From: Uloborus plumipes
Lineage: Eukaryota; Arthropoda; Arachnida; Araneae; Uloboridae
DNA length: 64,000 nucleotides
Assembly: GCA_038373865.1 (NCBI GenBank)
Contig: JAXGGA010005836.1
Coordinates: 1-64,000, forward strand
Direction: 5' to 3'
The notes below the pieces were generated by a model. The model had not been told where the DNA came from. It worked only from the letters and a program-made list of their open reading frames with translations, and searched no databases. A program made the translations under genes and the position numbers. Positions 51,701-64,000 of the stretch are shown piece after piece; within the stretch, counting starts at the first letter, position 1; every line of letters begins with the position of its first letter.

Positions 51701-51907
51701 TTTGGATATGGTTGACTATAAAAATTTTCCTGCGTTAACCATGATTGACCTCTTACTTTTAAACGCTTTGCTGGCTAAAATAGACTCAACGTCTGAAAAT
51801 TGTTTAGATTGTCAAAAAAAAAAAAAAAAAGAAAAGAAAAGAGAAAGAAAAGAAACTTTTTATTCTGTTTTATTACACAATACTACAATGAATAGCATCG
51901 GAAAGTT
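48706..51907. other. AT-rich sequence, no gene seen
   Basis: Includes overlapping frames at 48886-49267 on both strands and short frames elsewhere, none with a domain. AGCGCCCTCCAGCGG at 50158 is a GC-rich island of a few bases, reminiscent of repeat-derived motifs. A polypurine tract (A run then GAAAAG repeats) lies at 51813-51857. Confidence 0.45.
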
Positions 51908-51986
51908 AAGACGCATTGGCTTGGTTAGATAAAGCGCCATGCGTGCTTGTCATGGGAAGGGCATTAGTTCAAATCCGATCCGGTTT
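51908..51986 (+). pseudogene. tRNA-like relic or SINE head
   Basis: The D-arm region GGCTTGGTTAGATAAAGCGC is strongly tRNA-like. The B-box AGTTCAAATCC (51966-51976) stands at the correct distance. The 7-bp acceptor AAGACGC/CCGGTTT can form about five pairs, one of them G-T. The anticodon arm CATGC-GTGCTTG-TCATG leaves GCT as a possible anticodon. The T stem has a mismatch and the terminal acceptor pair is lost, so it is not a working tRNA. A polypurine tract lies just upstream. Confidence 0.35.
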
Positions 51987-53003
51987 TTCAGAAAAATTCT
52001 AATCCAACTATGTGCATCATCATCTATGTTATTTCTTAAAGGTGTTTTTTTCTGTGAATACATCATAACTTTAGCAATGTTTCGTCAAACATCAAAAGTA
52101 AGACATCGTTTTAAAGCTTTTTTCACTGCTATCAGCTATAAATAAACAAAACAGTCAGAAACATTTTTGCAGTTATTTAAAAAGTACTTTTTTTTTAAAT
52201 GCAATCCTTCTGTGAAGTGCAAATGTTTTGCACAGGTCGACTAGTTTTCATGTAATATAGCAAATACTTGAAAGAAAATATTCATTAATTTTCTTTTTTG
52301 CTATGTGCAATGAAAGTTTATGTAAATTTGTTTGTTACAGTATTAATGAGGAATTTTTCATTTACGAAATTTCCCATTAAAAATTTTCAGAAGCACAATA
52401 AATATTTTTTGTCAAAGAGTTTTGGTCCATTCTTTAGTTTATATAGGACATAAATTACTTTGCATTCATAGATCTTTATAGAGAAAACATGCAACTGACA
52501 GAAAAACGTTTTACTATTCCAATTTGCAAATTGAGAGGGTTGTGAGTAATGTTGTTCTTGAGCGTCATAGTTGAGTCATAGTTGTACTTTGAGCGTAATA
52601 GCGATATTAAAAAAGAAAAAAAAAACATCTGTATGAAAATGTCAGTTTTACCAAAGATTATGTTGTTTAGCTACTCTCTTTGTACAAAAATACTAACTTT
52701 TAATTTAATAATACGATGCAGCCTTATTCGTACTATTTAATGTTATTAACCAACTAATATTATAAACCTACCAGCAGTAACTTTGGGAATATTTCTTTTG
52801 AAATAGATGCAACGAAATACTGCAATTTTAACACGATTAAAATTAATTAAATTTTCTGTGTAGTTATATTTAAGCATTTTTTACAGTGATTATTCTTCAC
52901 GTGTTGCCTCATATAGTCGCAGCCACGTTAAAAGCATAAAGAGCTATGGATACATCAAGGGCGGATCTAGAAATATTTCATTATAAGTCTTGGTTTACAA
53001 AGG
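51987..53003. other. AT-rich sequence, no gene seen
   Basis: A 68-codon frame at 51939-52145 overlaps the tRNA-like relic and has no domain. A direct repeat of GTCATAGTTG occurs at 52564 and 52576. Confidence 0.4.
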
Positions 53004-53490
53004 TTGACCTTTGTTTCGGACTTCAATTGCGAAACGTATGCTGAGCAGAAACCCAAACCTCCCTTCTGCATCAAAGATAGTCTTAAACAGGCTATTATCC
53101 AAGTTAATACCAAATTATTTATTATGCGTCAGGAAAATTCTCCGTTGTGCAATATATGTGGAATTATAGAGGACTTTCATCATCATCTATGATCCTGCCC
53201 GAGAAACTCATATAACAGGCAACTTATCATTGACCAACTAGCAACAAAAAATATCTCTAGAGAGGATATTTTCAACTTGGATGTATTGGCGACCCCTTTC
53301 TATGGGGAGCCGTTTCGGGGTCGTTCCAGTAATGCGGTTGAGCGGGCTGCCCGGTCATTCGCTTTTGCGTTCAAATGAACTAGCCGAGTACTATTTGATT
53401 GGTGTGTAAACTTTTGTAACGACGTTTCACGAATTCACTTTCCAAATCACCTATCTAATATTGCGCGAAGACGCCAAGAAGAAGAATAAG
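53004..53490 (+). pseudogene. 3' end of a non-LTR retrotransposon ORF2 (dead)
   Basis: The frame reads …RQENSPLCNICGIIEDFHHH-L, stop, SCPRNSYNRQLI…, and continues open for about 60 codons (DVLATPFYGEPFRG, then AARSFAFAFK) to a stop near 53376, with a further readable stretch (RVLFDWCVNFCNDVSRIHF) behind it. The C-x2-C-x8-H-x4-C spacing is the C-terminal zinc knuckle found after the reverse transcriptase in many LINE ORF2 proteins. The internal TGA sits where W is usual. The locus ends in an A-rich tail with AAGAAGAAGAATAAGAATAA (about 53477). The 5' part is missing, as in typical truncated LINE insertions. The clade is not determined. Confidence 0.75.
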
Positions 53491-54271
53491 AATAAAAAAA
53501 TCTTAAAATGCTATTTTTTAACAAAATCTTGAAAATTTACCAGTAGTGAGTCTCTCAATAGAGGGACAATCGCCCCGCCCTTGTACCCGTTGCTGATATA
53601 CATTGTGCTCCTCCAAGTCTCTTATACTTACACAATATAAATAAGAAATTACAATGAATCCCTTTCAGTGCTTACACTCTTTTGAACCGCACTGTCTGTC
53701 ACTTCATATTATAGAAGCATCTCTCCTTCAAGCTTATATCTTGTTTTGACACTTCAATTTACTCCCCAACAGCACAAATCCGCATCCGATATACATATTT
53801 CTGTTGTTACAGTCCAATATTTCCGGCCGTGCATTTCTTAAACCGTGATTGCACCCAAATTCAACCAAAATATTTATCGTTTCTAACAGCTCTCTCTCTG
53901 AATGAGGATATTTGTTTTGATTGTTTTCCTTTTCAGTCGATATCTTTTGATCTTCCCCCGGGCAAAGAGCGGAGAAATTCTGTCATATTTATTGAACATT
54001 ATTTTACCAAAGGTTACTTTGGATTAAATTCGGTAACGCATTTTTGATTGTTTTCGAATATCTCGTGAATTGGATCGGAATGACGGATAGAAAGTATATT
54101 TTGCTCTGTTTCCCGTAATGAAATTATTTACTTTAAATATCACTTAAAAGATACAAAATATTATGTAACAAAAAAAGTAAACATTTACAATCCCGCTAAG
54201 CTGTTTATTTATGGAAGACCTGTGTATTAAATTATCGTTAAGTTGTTTAGTTTTTGAATTTAGGGGATACC
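53491..54271. other. No gene seen
   Basis: Slightly less AT-rich at 53540-53830 (with ATCGCCCCGCCCTTG near 53569), then AT-rich. The 72-codon frame at 53829-54047 has no domain. It could be part of an older repeat adjoining the LINE. Confidence 0.4.
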
Positions 54272-54383
54272 TACCCAAGTAGCCCACTTCGTTTTTTAAA
54301 GGTTGTAAAATGGTTATTAACGTTGTAACAACCGCTTAAAAACGTTTATAAAACGTTTAAAGGTTATTTGTGCTATCTGGGTA
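54272..54383. mobile_element. Short MITE-like unit
   Basis: TACCCAAGTAGC at 54272-54283 is mirrored by GCTATCTGGGTA at 54372-54383, with internal TTAAAGGTTG/AACGTTTAAAGG symmetry. 112 bp, non-coding. Family not assigned. Confidence 0.5.
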
Positions 54384-54624
54384 TGTTCCTGGATTACGCC
54401 ACTTTATTTAAAATTTCTAAATTCCACATTTTATTATTCTGTTGGGAGTGGGAGACACACTAATTGCTATTTTTGTAGCCATTTTAATCTCCAGGAGGAG
54501 AAAGATGTATCAAGATATTAGTAAAATGGTTTATAATGATATAGTCTACAGTAACGATTTGTAGCTCATCTATTTTATTTCTGTGTTGCGTTAGATCAAG
54601 TACTTCATTTTAGTAGGGTCTGTT

Positions 54625-54780
54625 AGGGTAAAAGGAAACATAATTTCCATATTTCAAATTTATATGCTTCATTTTCACCTGGATCAATTGGAAGGTAAAA
54701 TGTTGTGCATTGCATCCAAGACTATGCGGGATTATGAAAGTAAGTTAGCAGGTTAGGAAATCATGTTTCCTTTTACTCCA
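54625..54780. mobile_element. Short inverted-repeat element
   Basis: AGGGTAAAAGGAAACATAAT at 54625 is mirrored by GAAATCATGTTTCCTTTTAC at about 54757. About 155 bp, non-coding. The AGGGT-type end resembles those at 10508 and 37052. Confidence 0.55.
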
Positions 54781-54999
54781 ATGTGTTTTATTTTAACTTA
54801 GAGACTGGGTTTAATGAAAACAACCCATTTATTTCCCTATTCAGTTGATGTAGGTAGATAATAGTTATATCTACTACGAGTTTTGAGGTTTAACACGTTC
54901 TGCACTAACATCATTCAAATTGTTCACATTAAGTCGCATGTGACCCGCTGAATCCTCCAAAGGTAATCTGACATCATTTACAAAGTAACATCGTTAAAA
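54781..54999. other. Spacer without recognisable gene
   Basis: AT-rich, no ORF or repeat of note. Confidence 0.4.
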
Positions 55000-55550
55000 A
55001 AAATGTACGTTGAATTCATGTACACACACAAGGTGTAATTTACATCAAAATTTTATTTCCCGAGAAAAAACGAAAAACTTAGCTGTTTCCGTTTGCCTCC
55101 GTGTACAGAATGTATTTGTTTAATGGAGACAAGCCCCTAAGTTGCTCATCAAATTTAACTGGGAAGGCGAAATTGATAACTGACTGATTTTAGTAACTTT
55201 CCACATAATAAGTAAAACTGATTTAAACTAGTTACTTCGCATTTGTAGGCTTGCTGTAATGGAAAAAATGTACGTTGAATTCATGTACACTTTTCACAAA
55301 GGTGTAATTTATATCAAAATTTTATTTCCGAGAAAAAAACAAAAAACTTAGCTGTTTCCATTTATCTCCGTGTACAGAATGTATTTGATTAAGACAAGCC
55401 CCAAAGTTGCTCATCAAAATTAACTAGGCAGGCGAAATTGATAACTTATTTTTAGTAACCTTCTGATAAGACTGATTTTAGTAACCTTGCACATTATAAG
55501 TAAAACTGGTGAAAACTAGTTACTTCTCATTTGTAGGCCTGCTGTAGCGG
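55000..55550 (+). repeat. Tandem duplication, period ~265 bp
   Basis: ATGTACGTTGAATTCATGTA starts each copy (55003 and 55268). The order GGTGTAATTTA, AAACTTAGCTGTTTCC, CTCCGTGTACAGAATGTATT, GTTGCTCATCAAA and AACTAGTTACTTC is preserved. The second copy carries about 22 extra bases from a small internal duplication of CTGATTTTAGTAACCTT. Divergence is several percent. Confidence 0.85.
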
Positions 55551-58749
<3,199 letters not shown>

Positions 58750-60466
58750 TCTTAATATATAAAAATTACGTGTCCCTGTGTTTGTGGCCAATGGACTCCT
58801 CAATTACTGAACCGATTGTAACCAAATTTTGCACGCAGTTTCAGTTTGGTCCAACTTAAATGATAGGATAGTTTTTATCTCAATTTAGGACCGCAATGTA
58901 TTTTTAATTGCAAATTATGTATTTAGCTACCAGCTTTTCTGTGTTCTTGGCTAAACCTTTTTACTAAGCCTTTTTTGACACCTCCATGGCTGAGCGACAT
59001 AAAGCACACGTTCTGACAGCTTCCGAAGCGCAGTAAACAGGTAATATCTTAATATATAAAAATTACGTGTCCCTGTGTTTGTGGCCAGTGGACTCCTCAG
59101 CTACTGAGCCGATTTTAACCAAATTTTACACGCAGTTTCAGTTTGGTCCAACTTAAATGATAGGATAGTTTTTATCTCAATTTAGGACCGCAGTATATTT
59201 TTTATTGCAAATTATGTATTTAGCTACCAGCTTTTCTGTGTTCTTGGCTAAGCCTTTTTACTAAGCCTTTTTTGACACCTCCATGGCTGAGCGACATAAA
59301 GCACACGTTCTGGCAGCTTCTGGAGCGCAGTAAACAAGTAATAATCTTTCTTATCTTAATATATAAAAATTACGTGTCCCTGTGTTTGTGGCCAATGGAC
59401 TCCTCAATTACTGAACCGATTGTAACCAAATTTTGCACGCAGTTTCAGTTTGGTCCAACTTAAATGATAGGATAGTTTTTATCTCAATTTAGGACCGCAA
59501 TATATTTTTTATTGCAAATTATGTATTTAGCTACCAGCTTTTCTGTGTTCTTGGCTAAGCCTTTTTACTAAGCCTTTTTTGACATCTCCATGGCTGAGCG
59601 ACATAAAGCACACGTTCTGGCAGCTTCTGGAGCGCAGTAAACAAGTAATAATCTTTCTTATCTTAATATATAAAAATTACGTGTCCCTGTGTTTGTGGCC
59701 AATGGACTCCTCAATTACTGAACCGATTGTAACCAAATTTTGCACGCAGTTTCAGTTTGGTCCAACTTAAATGATAGGATAGTTTTTATCTCAATTTAGG
59801 ACCGCAATGTATTTTTAATTGCAAATTATGTATTTAGCTACCAGCTTTTCTGTGTTCTTGGCTAAACCTTTTTACTAAGCCTTTTTTGACACCTCCATGG
59901 CTGAGCGACATAAAGCACACGTTCTGACAGCTTCCGAAGCGCAGTAAACAGGTAATATCTTAATATATAAAAATTACGTGTCCCTGTGTTTGTGGCTAAT
60001 GGACTCCTCAGCTACTGAGCCGATTTTAACCAAATTTTACACGCAGTTTCAGTTTGGTCCAACTTAAATGATAGGATAGTTTTTATCTCAATTTAGGACC
60101 GCAGTATATTTTTTATTGCAAATTATGTATTTAGCTACCAGCTTTTCTGTGTTCTTGGCTAAGCCTTTTTACTAAGCCTTTTTTGACACCTCCATGGCTG
60201 AGCGACATAAAGCACACGTTCTGGCAGCTTCTGAAGCGCAGTAAACAAGTTATAATCTTTCTTATAATATATAAAAATTACGTGTCCCTGTGTTTGTGTC
60301 CAATGGACTCCTCAGCTACTGAACCGATTTTAACCAAATTTTGCACGCAGTTTCAGTTTGATCCAACTTAAATGATAGGATAGTTTTTATCTCAATTTAG
60401 GACCGCAATATATTTTTTATTGCAAATTATCTATTTAGCTACCAGCTTTTCTGTATTCTTGACTAA
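58750..60466 (+). repeat. Six tandem ~300-bp copies of the Helitron 5' end
   Basis: Copies start at about 58750, 59047, 59354, 59661, 59958 and 60260 (steps 297, 307, 307, 297, 302). Each opens with AATATATAAAAATTACGTGT-CCCTG and contains GTTTGTGGCC, ACTCCTCA, GCACGCAGTTTCAGTTTGG and CATGGCTGAGCGACATAAAG. Copies 1 and 4 look identical and 2 and 5 nearly so, a 911-bp spacing, so the array is a duplicated trimer. The sixth copy is cut short at about 60466, where helicase coding sequence begins. Confidence 0.95.
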
Positions 60467-60919
60467 AATTCTTTAAACATACCCGGAATGCCACCACATA
60501 ATCAGCGGCTAAAAATGGGTTTACCCATAGTTCTTCTACATAATTTAAATCCACCGAGATTATGCAATGGTACGCGTTTAGTTATCAAAAAAATCACCGG
60601 GAACATTATTGAGGCAATCATTTTGACTAGCAAGTTTAAAGATGAAGTAGTTCTGTTGCCACGTATCCCAATGATACCGTCAGAATCTTCAATACCCTTT
60701 AAAAGTCTACAGTTTCCCATTCGTTTAGCCTTCGCCATGTCTATTAATAAGTCCCAAGGACAAACAATGTCAATTTGCGGTTTAGATTTAGAAAATCCAT
60801 GCTTTTCCCATGGGCAACTATAGGTCGCTTGCTCCCGTGTGGGAAAACCGTCCAATCTATTTTTGTTTACAAAAGACAGATTAACAAAGAATATTGCGCA
60901 CCGATTAGTGTTGAGTTAA
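60467..60919 (+). pseudogene. Helitron Pif1-like helicase, C-terminal fragment
   Basis: Translation from NSLNIPGMPPHN through GLPIVLLHNLNPPRLCNGTR and LQFPIRLAFAMSINKSQGQT to LDLENPCFSHGQL matches the C-terminal superfamily-1 helicase region of Helitron Rep-helicases (NLNPP-LCNGTRL, RLAFAM-INKSQGQ, GLDL). At 60821-60823 a TAG replaces the usual Tyr codon of the L-Y-V-A-C-S-R motif. Beyond it the frame continues VACSRVGKPSNLFLFTKD for 31 codons to TAA at 60917-60919. The N-terminal Rep and most of the helicase (Walker A) are absent, so it is dead. Confidence 0.92.
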
Positions 60920-61266
60920 ACTGAAATGAAAAATGCTTACAATTCAAAAAATAACAAATAATATTGGTTAATTATCTACCATACCTACATTATTAAAAAA
61001 TGAAATGTTATATTAAAAAATAAAATGTTACAATAGCAATTAGCAAATTTTTAATTAACTCAATTGTTACAAGCCTGAATATAATATTTCTAAGTAATAA
61101 AATGCTACCTTTTTTGTTGATTTTTTATTTCTAGCAAACTTAGGAAATTTTTGTTCGATTGTTTTCATATTTTGACCTCAAATTCATATTTATATAAAGT
61201 TGATCTCTATAATGGTAATAAAATTTTTCGTTTCTATTGAAACATTATAGTTTAACCCATACCTTA
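60920..61266 (+). other. Helitron 3' tail (non-coding)
   Basis: AT-rich stretch between the helicase stop and the 3' hairpin, with a small direct repeat (AAAATGAAATGTTATATTAA and AAAATAAAATGTTAC, about 60997-61032). No ORF. Confidence 0.7.
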
Positions 61267-61389
61267 GCCACAGCAACGCGTGGCCGGGTCAGCTAGTGTT
61301 ATATATGTTGATGTTTTATCAAAGGGGTGCAATAAAAAATAAGATCATTAACCGGATAAGAAATGCTAAAAGATTAAAAAATTGTAGTA

Positions 61390-61850
61390 CAGTCGAACTC
61401 GTTTATAACGAGAACTCGGATTTAACGAGGGAAATTAGAATATTTGGTTGGATCAATGTTAACTCTATGGAACAGAATTCGTTTCTAACTAGCAAGACCC
61501 GGTTTTAACCAGCAATTTCTTGTCTCGCAGTCTTTTTTTTCTCATCTTTCTAGTCTTATTCCTGTCTTATCTTATTTTCTTTTTTTTTTCCCCTGCGGTT
61601 CAATACTTTTGTCTGAAAAATTCCACCAGCATTCCAGTGTCATTAAATAAAGAACAGTATAAAATTAAATTAATTTATGTAATTAAAGTAAGTATTTGTT
61701 AAATTATAAGTGAACTCAATTATTTGACCTCCCAAGCCCCCACCCCTTCTGGTTGCACGCCGGCCGTAAGGACCCGTTTATTACGAGCACTCGGATTTAA
61801 CGACCAACATGTTACGGTCCCTTCGTGCTCGTTATAAGCGAGTTCGACTG
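61390..61850. mobile_element. pogo/Tigger-like MITE, TA-flanked
   Basis: The ends CAGTCGAACTCGTTTATAAC and (inverted) CAGTCGAACTCGCTTATAAC have TA outside each (61388-61389 and 61851-61852). The TIR extends inwards discontinuously (ACTCGGATTTAACGA is repeated inverted near 61787). 461 bp. The interior has only a 60-codon hydrophobic frame of T-rich origin. CAGT ends with TTATAACGAG and a TA target fit pogo/Tigger-type elements; this is an inference. Confidence 0.85.
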
Positions 61851-61852
61851 TA

Positions 61853-64000
61853 CCTACATTACTATTACTAAATGGCAGTACATGTATCATGAAACGAAAT
61901 ATTGTCTTAATTCGGAAGAATGGCTCTTAATGCAAAGTCTTCTTTTCATTTCCCTCCTGACTTAACCCAAACCTTACTTCCTAAAGATTTCAGTTATTGA
62001 CTGAATAGTCCAGAGCTTCCCTATATTTTAGGGCTCAATAGGTGTTCGGCAGTAAATCAGAATTTATGTAACGGAATGTGTCTTGAATATGCAGAATTGT
62101 AATGTAATTTAACGGCTAAAGGCTCATAGAAAGCGTCATATTATAGATTCTCTCTCCTGAGGCGATTGGGTATTATTACGACAGCAGTTGAATGATAACT
62201 ATAGAGCACTCTATGAAACTCTAGATTTAAAGCGCAGATAGCCTAACTAAATATTTTTTAGACAGAAGAGGTTTTAAAGCTTTATATATTCTTTGGACTG
62301 AAGAATTGTAAGCATGCTTTATTCGCAATTTAAATTTCCACTTATGTGTATTTACTGTTGTTTAATTTTTATGATAGGAAAATCATCTGCTTTTCAATAT
62401 CAAAGGAAAAAAAAAGTATACTTAACACATTGCGCTGGAAACTTTCTGCTGATTTTTTTAATGACTGAAAATACTTTGAGTTGTTTAAATTGGCAAAGAA
62501 ATTAAAATCTGAAACATTTGTTAAAATTTACACTGAAAAATTAGGACCACATTCATATTTAAGTGAGGTTAAATGGTTTCAGTGTGCAAATTATTTGGAG
62601 AGAAGTTTCAGAAAAAAAGTAAACAGATTTTAAAAACATTGAATAGTATAGTCAAAAGTAAAATTAAGTTGGAAGCAATTTTACTTTTAAAGTTTTGCAA
62701 ATAAGGTTAAAGTTTTGAAGAATATTTTAACAATAGGCGTAAAATATTATTGAATAAAAGAGAAAAATAGCTTTCGCTGTATATATTTTTTTAATTTCGC
62801 TTCTCAGATAACATACGTGTACTGGCTTTGAGAGTGCATACAAGAAAGTTTTTCATGTATTTCCTGTCTTAAATGAATAGTTAGAAAATATATGAGAAAG
62901 AAAAACAAAGGTCCAAAGATGCTTGTTTGAGCTCAGAAAGAGCTGATGAGACACGTAAGATAATAGCTCTGTGGTCAAACAAAAAGGACCATGAAAATTT
63001 TATGGCCTCTTGTGGGCTGTAAAATCCTGACTGGCTGCATTGGCTATACACTCTGTGGTCATAAGAATTCGTCCTCGGAACAAATTCGTAAGGGCAAGAT
63101 TGACCGAATCCATTTGGTGTTTGGAAAGGTTTTAAATGAAAAACACGAGGTTGATGAGTTTAATCCTTAAACGCAGATTTAAAAAAATAAATTTCAATAG
63201 TTAAAAGGTTCATTTAAAATGTACTTCAAGTCGTTCAGCACAATTGCTAACTTTTTTTTTTTTTGCAATTTGGGCGTAAAGTTTTATTTGTCTCCTGCAC
63301 AGCTATGTTTACATTCATATTGAGGGATTAGTTACTAATACATTTATTAAGACATCTTTGAATTTTATTTAAAACACATACTGTAGAAAAGGTGCTTAAA
63401 ATATGGAGGCAAAGTTTTCCTATTTCGCATATGATTCATTTTTTATCCCTGTATATTTAGCAATGTGTCTCCACGAAGAAGCGTCTTTTTTTTTTTACAT
63501 GATTAACGAATGATGATTAATGAATTTTGAGTAAACCCTCAGTTTTTACCAACGTAAAAAGCTACCAATTAACTTAAATTTCTGTTTCAATTAAATGTGC
63601 TTTTATTGAAATTGTTTGGGTTATTAACTTTGTAAATATAAAACAACTAACAGTTTTTAGTAGTTTAATTTAAAAAAATATTTTATTAAATTAAGTTATC
63701 GCTTGTATTTATTTTTACGCAAACCAGACATACTTATTTACCAATTAAACTTTTGCATTTTAATTCATTTGTTAATTGAACATCCAAATTTTAATTAACT
63801 CCTTAAATAAACTCGAGATTTTTATCCACTGTATTTCACACTGTAAACGTATTTATACACTATGTAATTAGAAACAACATTATATAGTTAGTATAAATAT
63901 ATTCATTGGAGACATAATAATTTTAACAACATGCTGTCTGCTAAAATTTATGCATTTATGAATTTTCAAACATTTTAAAAATTTATATACACATAATTTT
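61853..64000. other. AT-rich sequence, no gene seen
   Basis: Only short low-complexity frames. A slightly GC-richer patch at about 62930-63140 (GACTGGCTGCATTGGC, GAATTCGTCCTCGGAAC) has no recognisable product. Confidence 0.45.

Larger units (their letters stand above)
58750..61296 (+). mobile_element. Internally deleted Helitron with amplified 5' end
   Basis: The left terminus is TCTTAATATATAAAAATTAC (TC start) after an A at 58749. The right terminus is …GGGTCAGCTAG at 61296 followed by T. A hairpin (GCCAC, 8-base loop, GTGGC; 61267-61284) stands 12 bases before the CTAG end. TC start, CTRR end, 3' hairpin, insertion between A and T and no target duplication are the Helitron signature. Inside are six tandem copies of the 5' region, the C-terminal helicase fragment (60467-60919) and an AT-rich 3' tail. 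It cannot be autonomous. Confidence 0.9.

Noticed and set aside
59272..60371. Recurrent 62-63-codon ORFs beginning MTPPWLSDIKHTFWQLL
   Set aside because: They are the same chance frame repeated in each tandem Helitron monomer. There is no upstream promoter or domain, and the frame spans monomer junctions.
58750..60466. CRISPR-like array
   Set aside because: Units are ~300 bp with no short repeat plus unique spacer alternation, and they carry the Helitron 5' end. Also, the genome is eukaryotic in character.
60502..60855. 117-codon minus-strand ORF
   Set aside because: Shadow of the helicase fragment on the opposite strand.

Overview
The window looks like non-coding DNA from a large, AT-rich animal genome. 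It has long A/T runs, very long (AT)n and (ATT)n arrays, dense eukaryotic DNA-transposon debris (Helitron, piggyBac-like TTAA elements, TA-flanked Tc1/mariner- or pogo-like MITEs), a non-LTR retrotransposon fragment and tRNA-like relics. There are no operons, no Shine-Dalgarno-led genes and no convincing host protein-coding gene. The repeat types fit an arthropod, perhaps a chelicerate such as a spider; that placement is an inference from repeat style only and is weak.

Left flank (1-14591): a 228-bp perfect-type hairpin MITE (1266-1493), a three-copy degenerate tandem repeat with an (AT)88 tract grown inside one copy (2638-3682), long featureless AT-rich stretches with one GC-richer island (about 7861-8250), a decayed 1.3-kb terminal-inverted-repeat transposon (10508-11820), two copies of a modular 'ACTGCAAAAAATAAAC' repeat (11988-12280, 13228-13341), and an unrecognised GC-richer 98-codon ORF near 12650.

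Centre (14592-35876): a 21.3-kb inverted duplication. Two arms of about 10.6 kb meet at about 25253 with almost no spacer. Every element of the left arm recurs inverted in the right arm: a piggyBac-like MITE, a 121-codon ORF, foldback hairpins and a 651-bp palindromic TA-flanked element. Arm-to-arm identity is a mosaic. Some tracts of kilobase scale look identical wherever I aligned them; others differ by a few percent, and short patches at the hairpins and at the tip differ by about 4-5%. This is the main finding. It is either a real large palindrome with patchwork gene conversion or an assembly fold-back, and both possibilities are laid out below.

Right flank (35877-64000): a degenerate inverted-repeat element (37052-37685), more copies of the modular repeat (39689-39903, about 40000-40095, 43381-43847), a possible solo LTR (46747-47395), a 971-bp piggyBac-like MITE (47731-48701), a tRNA-like relic (51908-51986), the 3' end of a LINE ORF2 (53004-53490), two small MITE-like units (54272-54383, 54625-54780), a 265-bp tandem duplication (55000-55550), (ATT)n (57441-57574), an internally deleted Helitron whose 5' end is amplified six times in a trimeric higher-order pattern and is joined to the last part of the Pif1-like helicase (58750-61296), and a pogo/Tigger-like MITE (61390-61850).

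No set of genes works together here. The only protein-coding traces are dead transposon fragments. All identity estimates come from short stretches aligned by eye.
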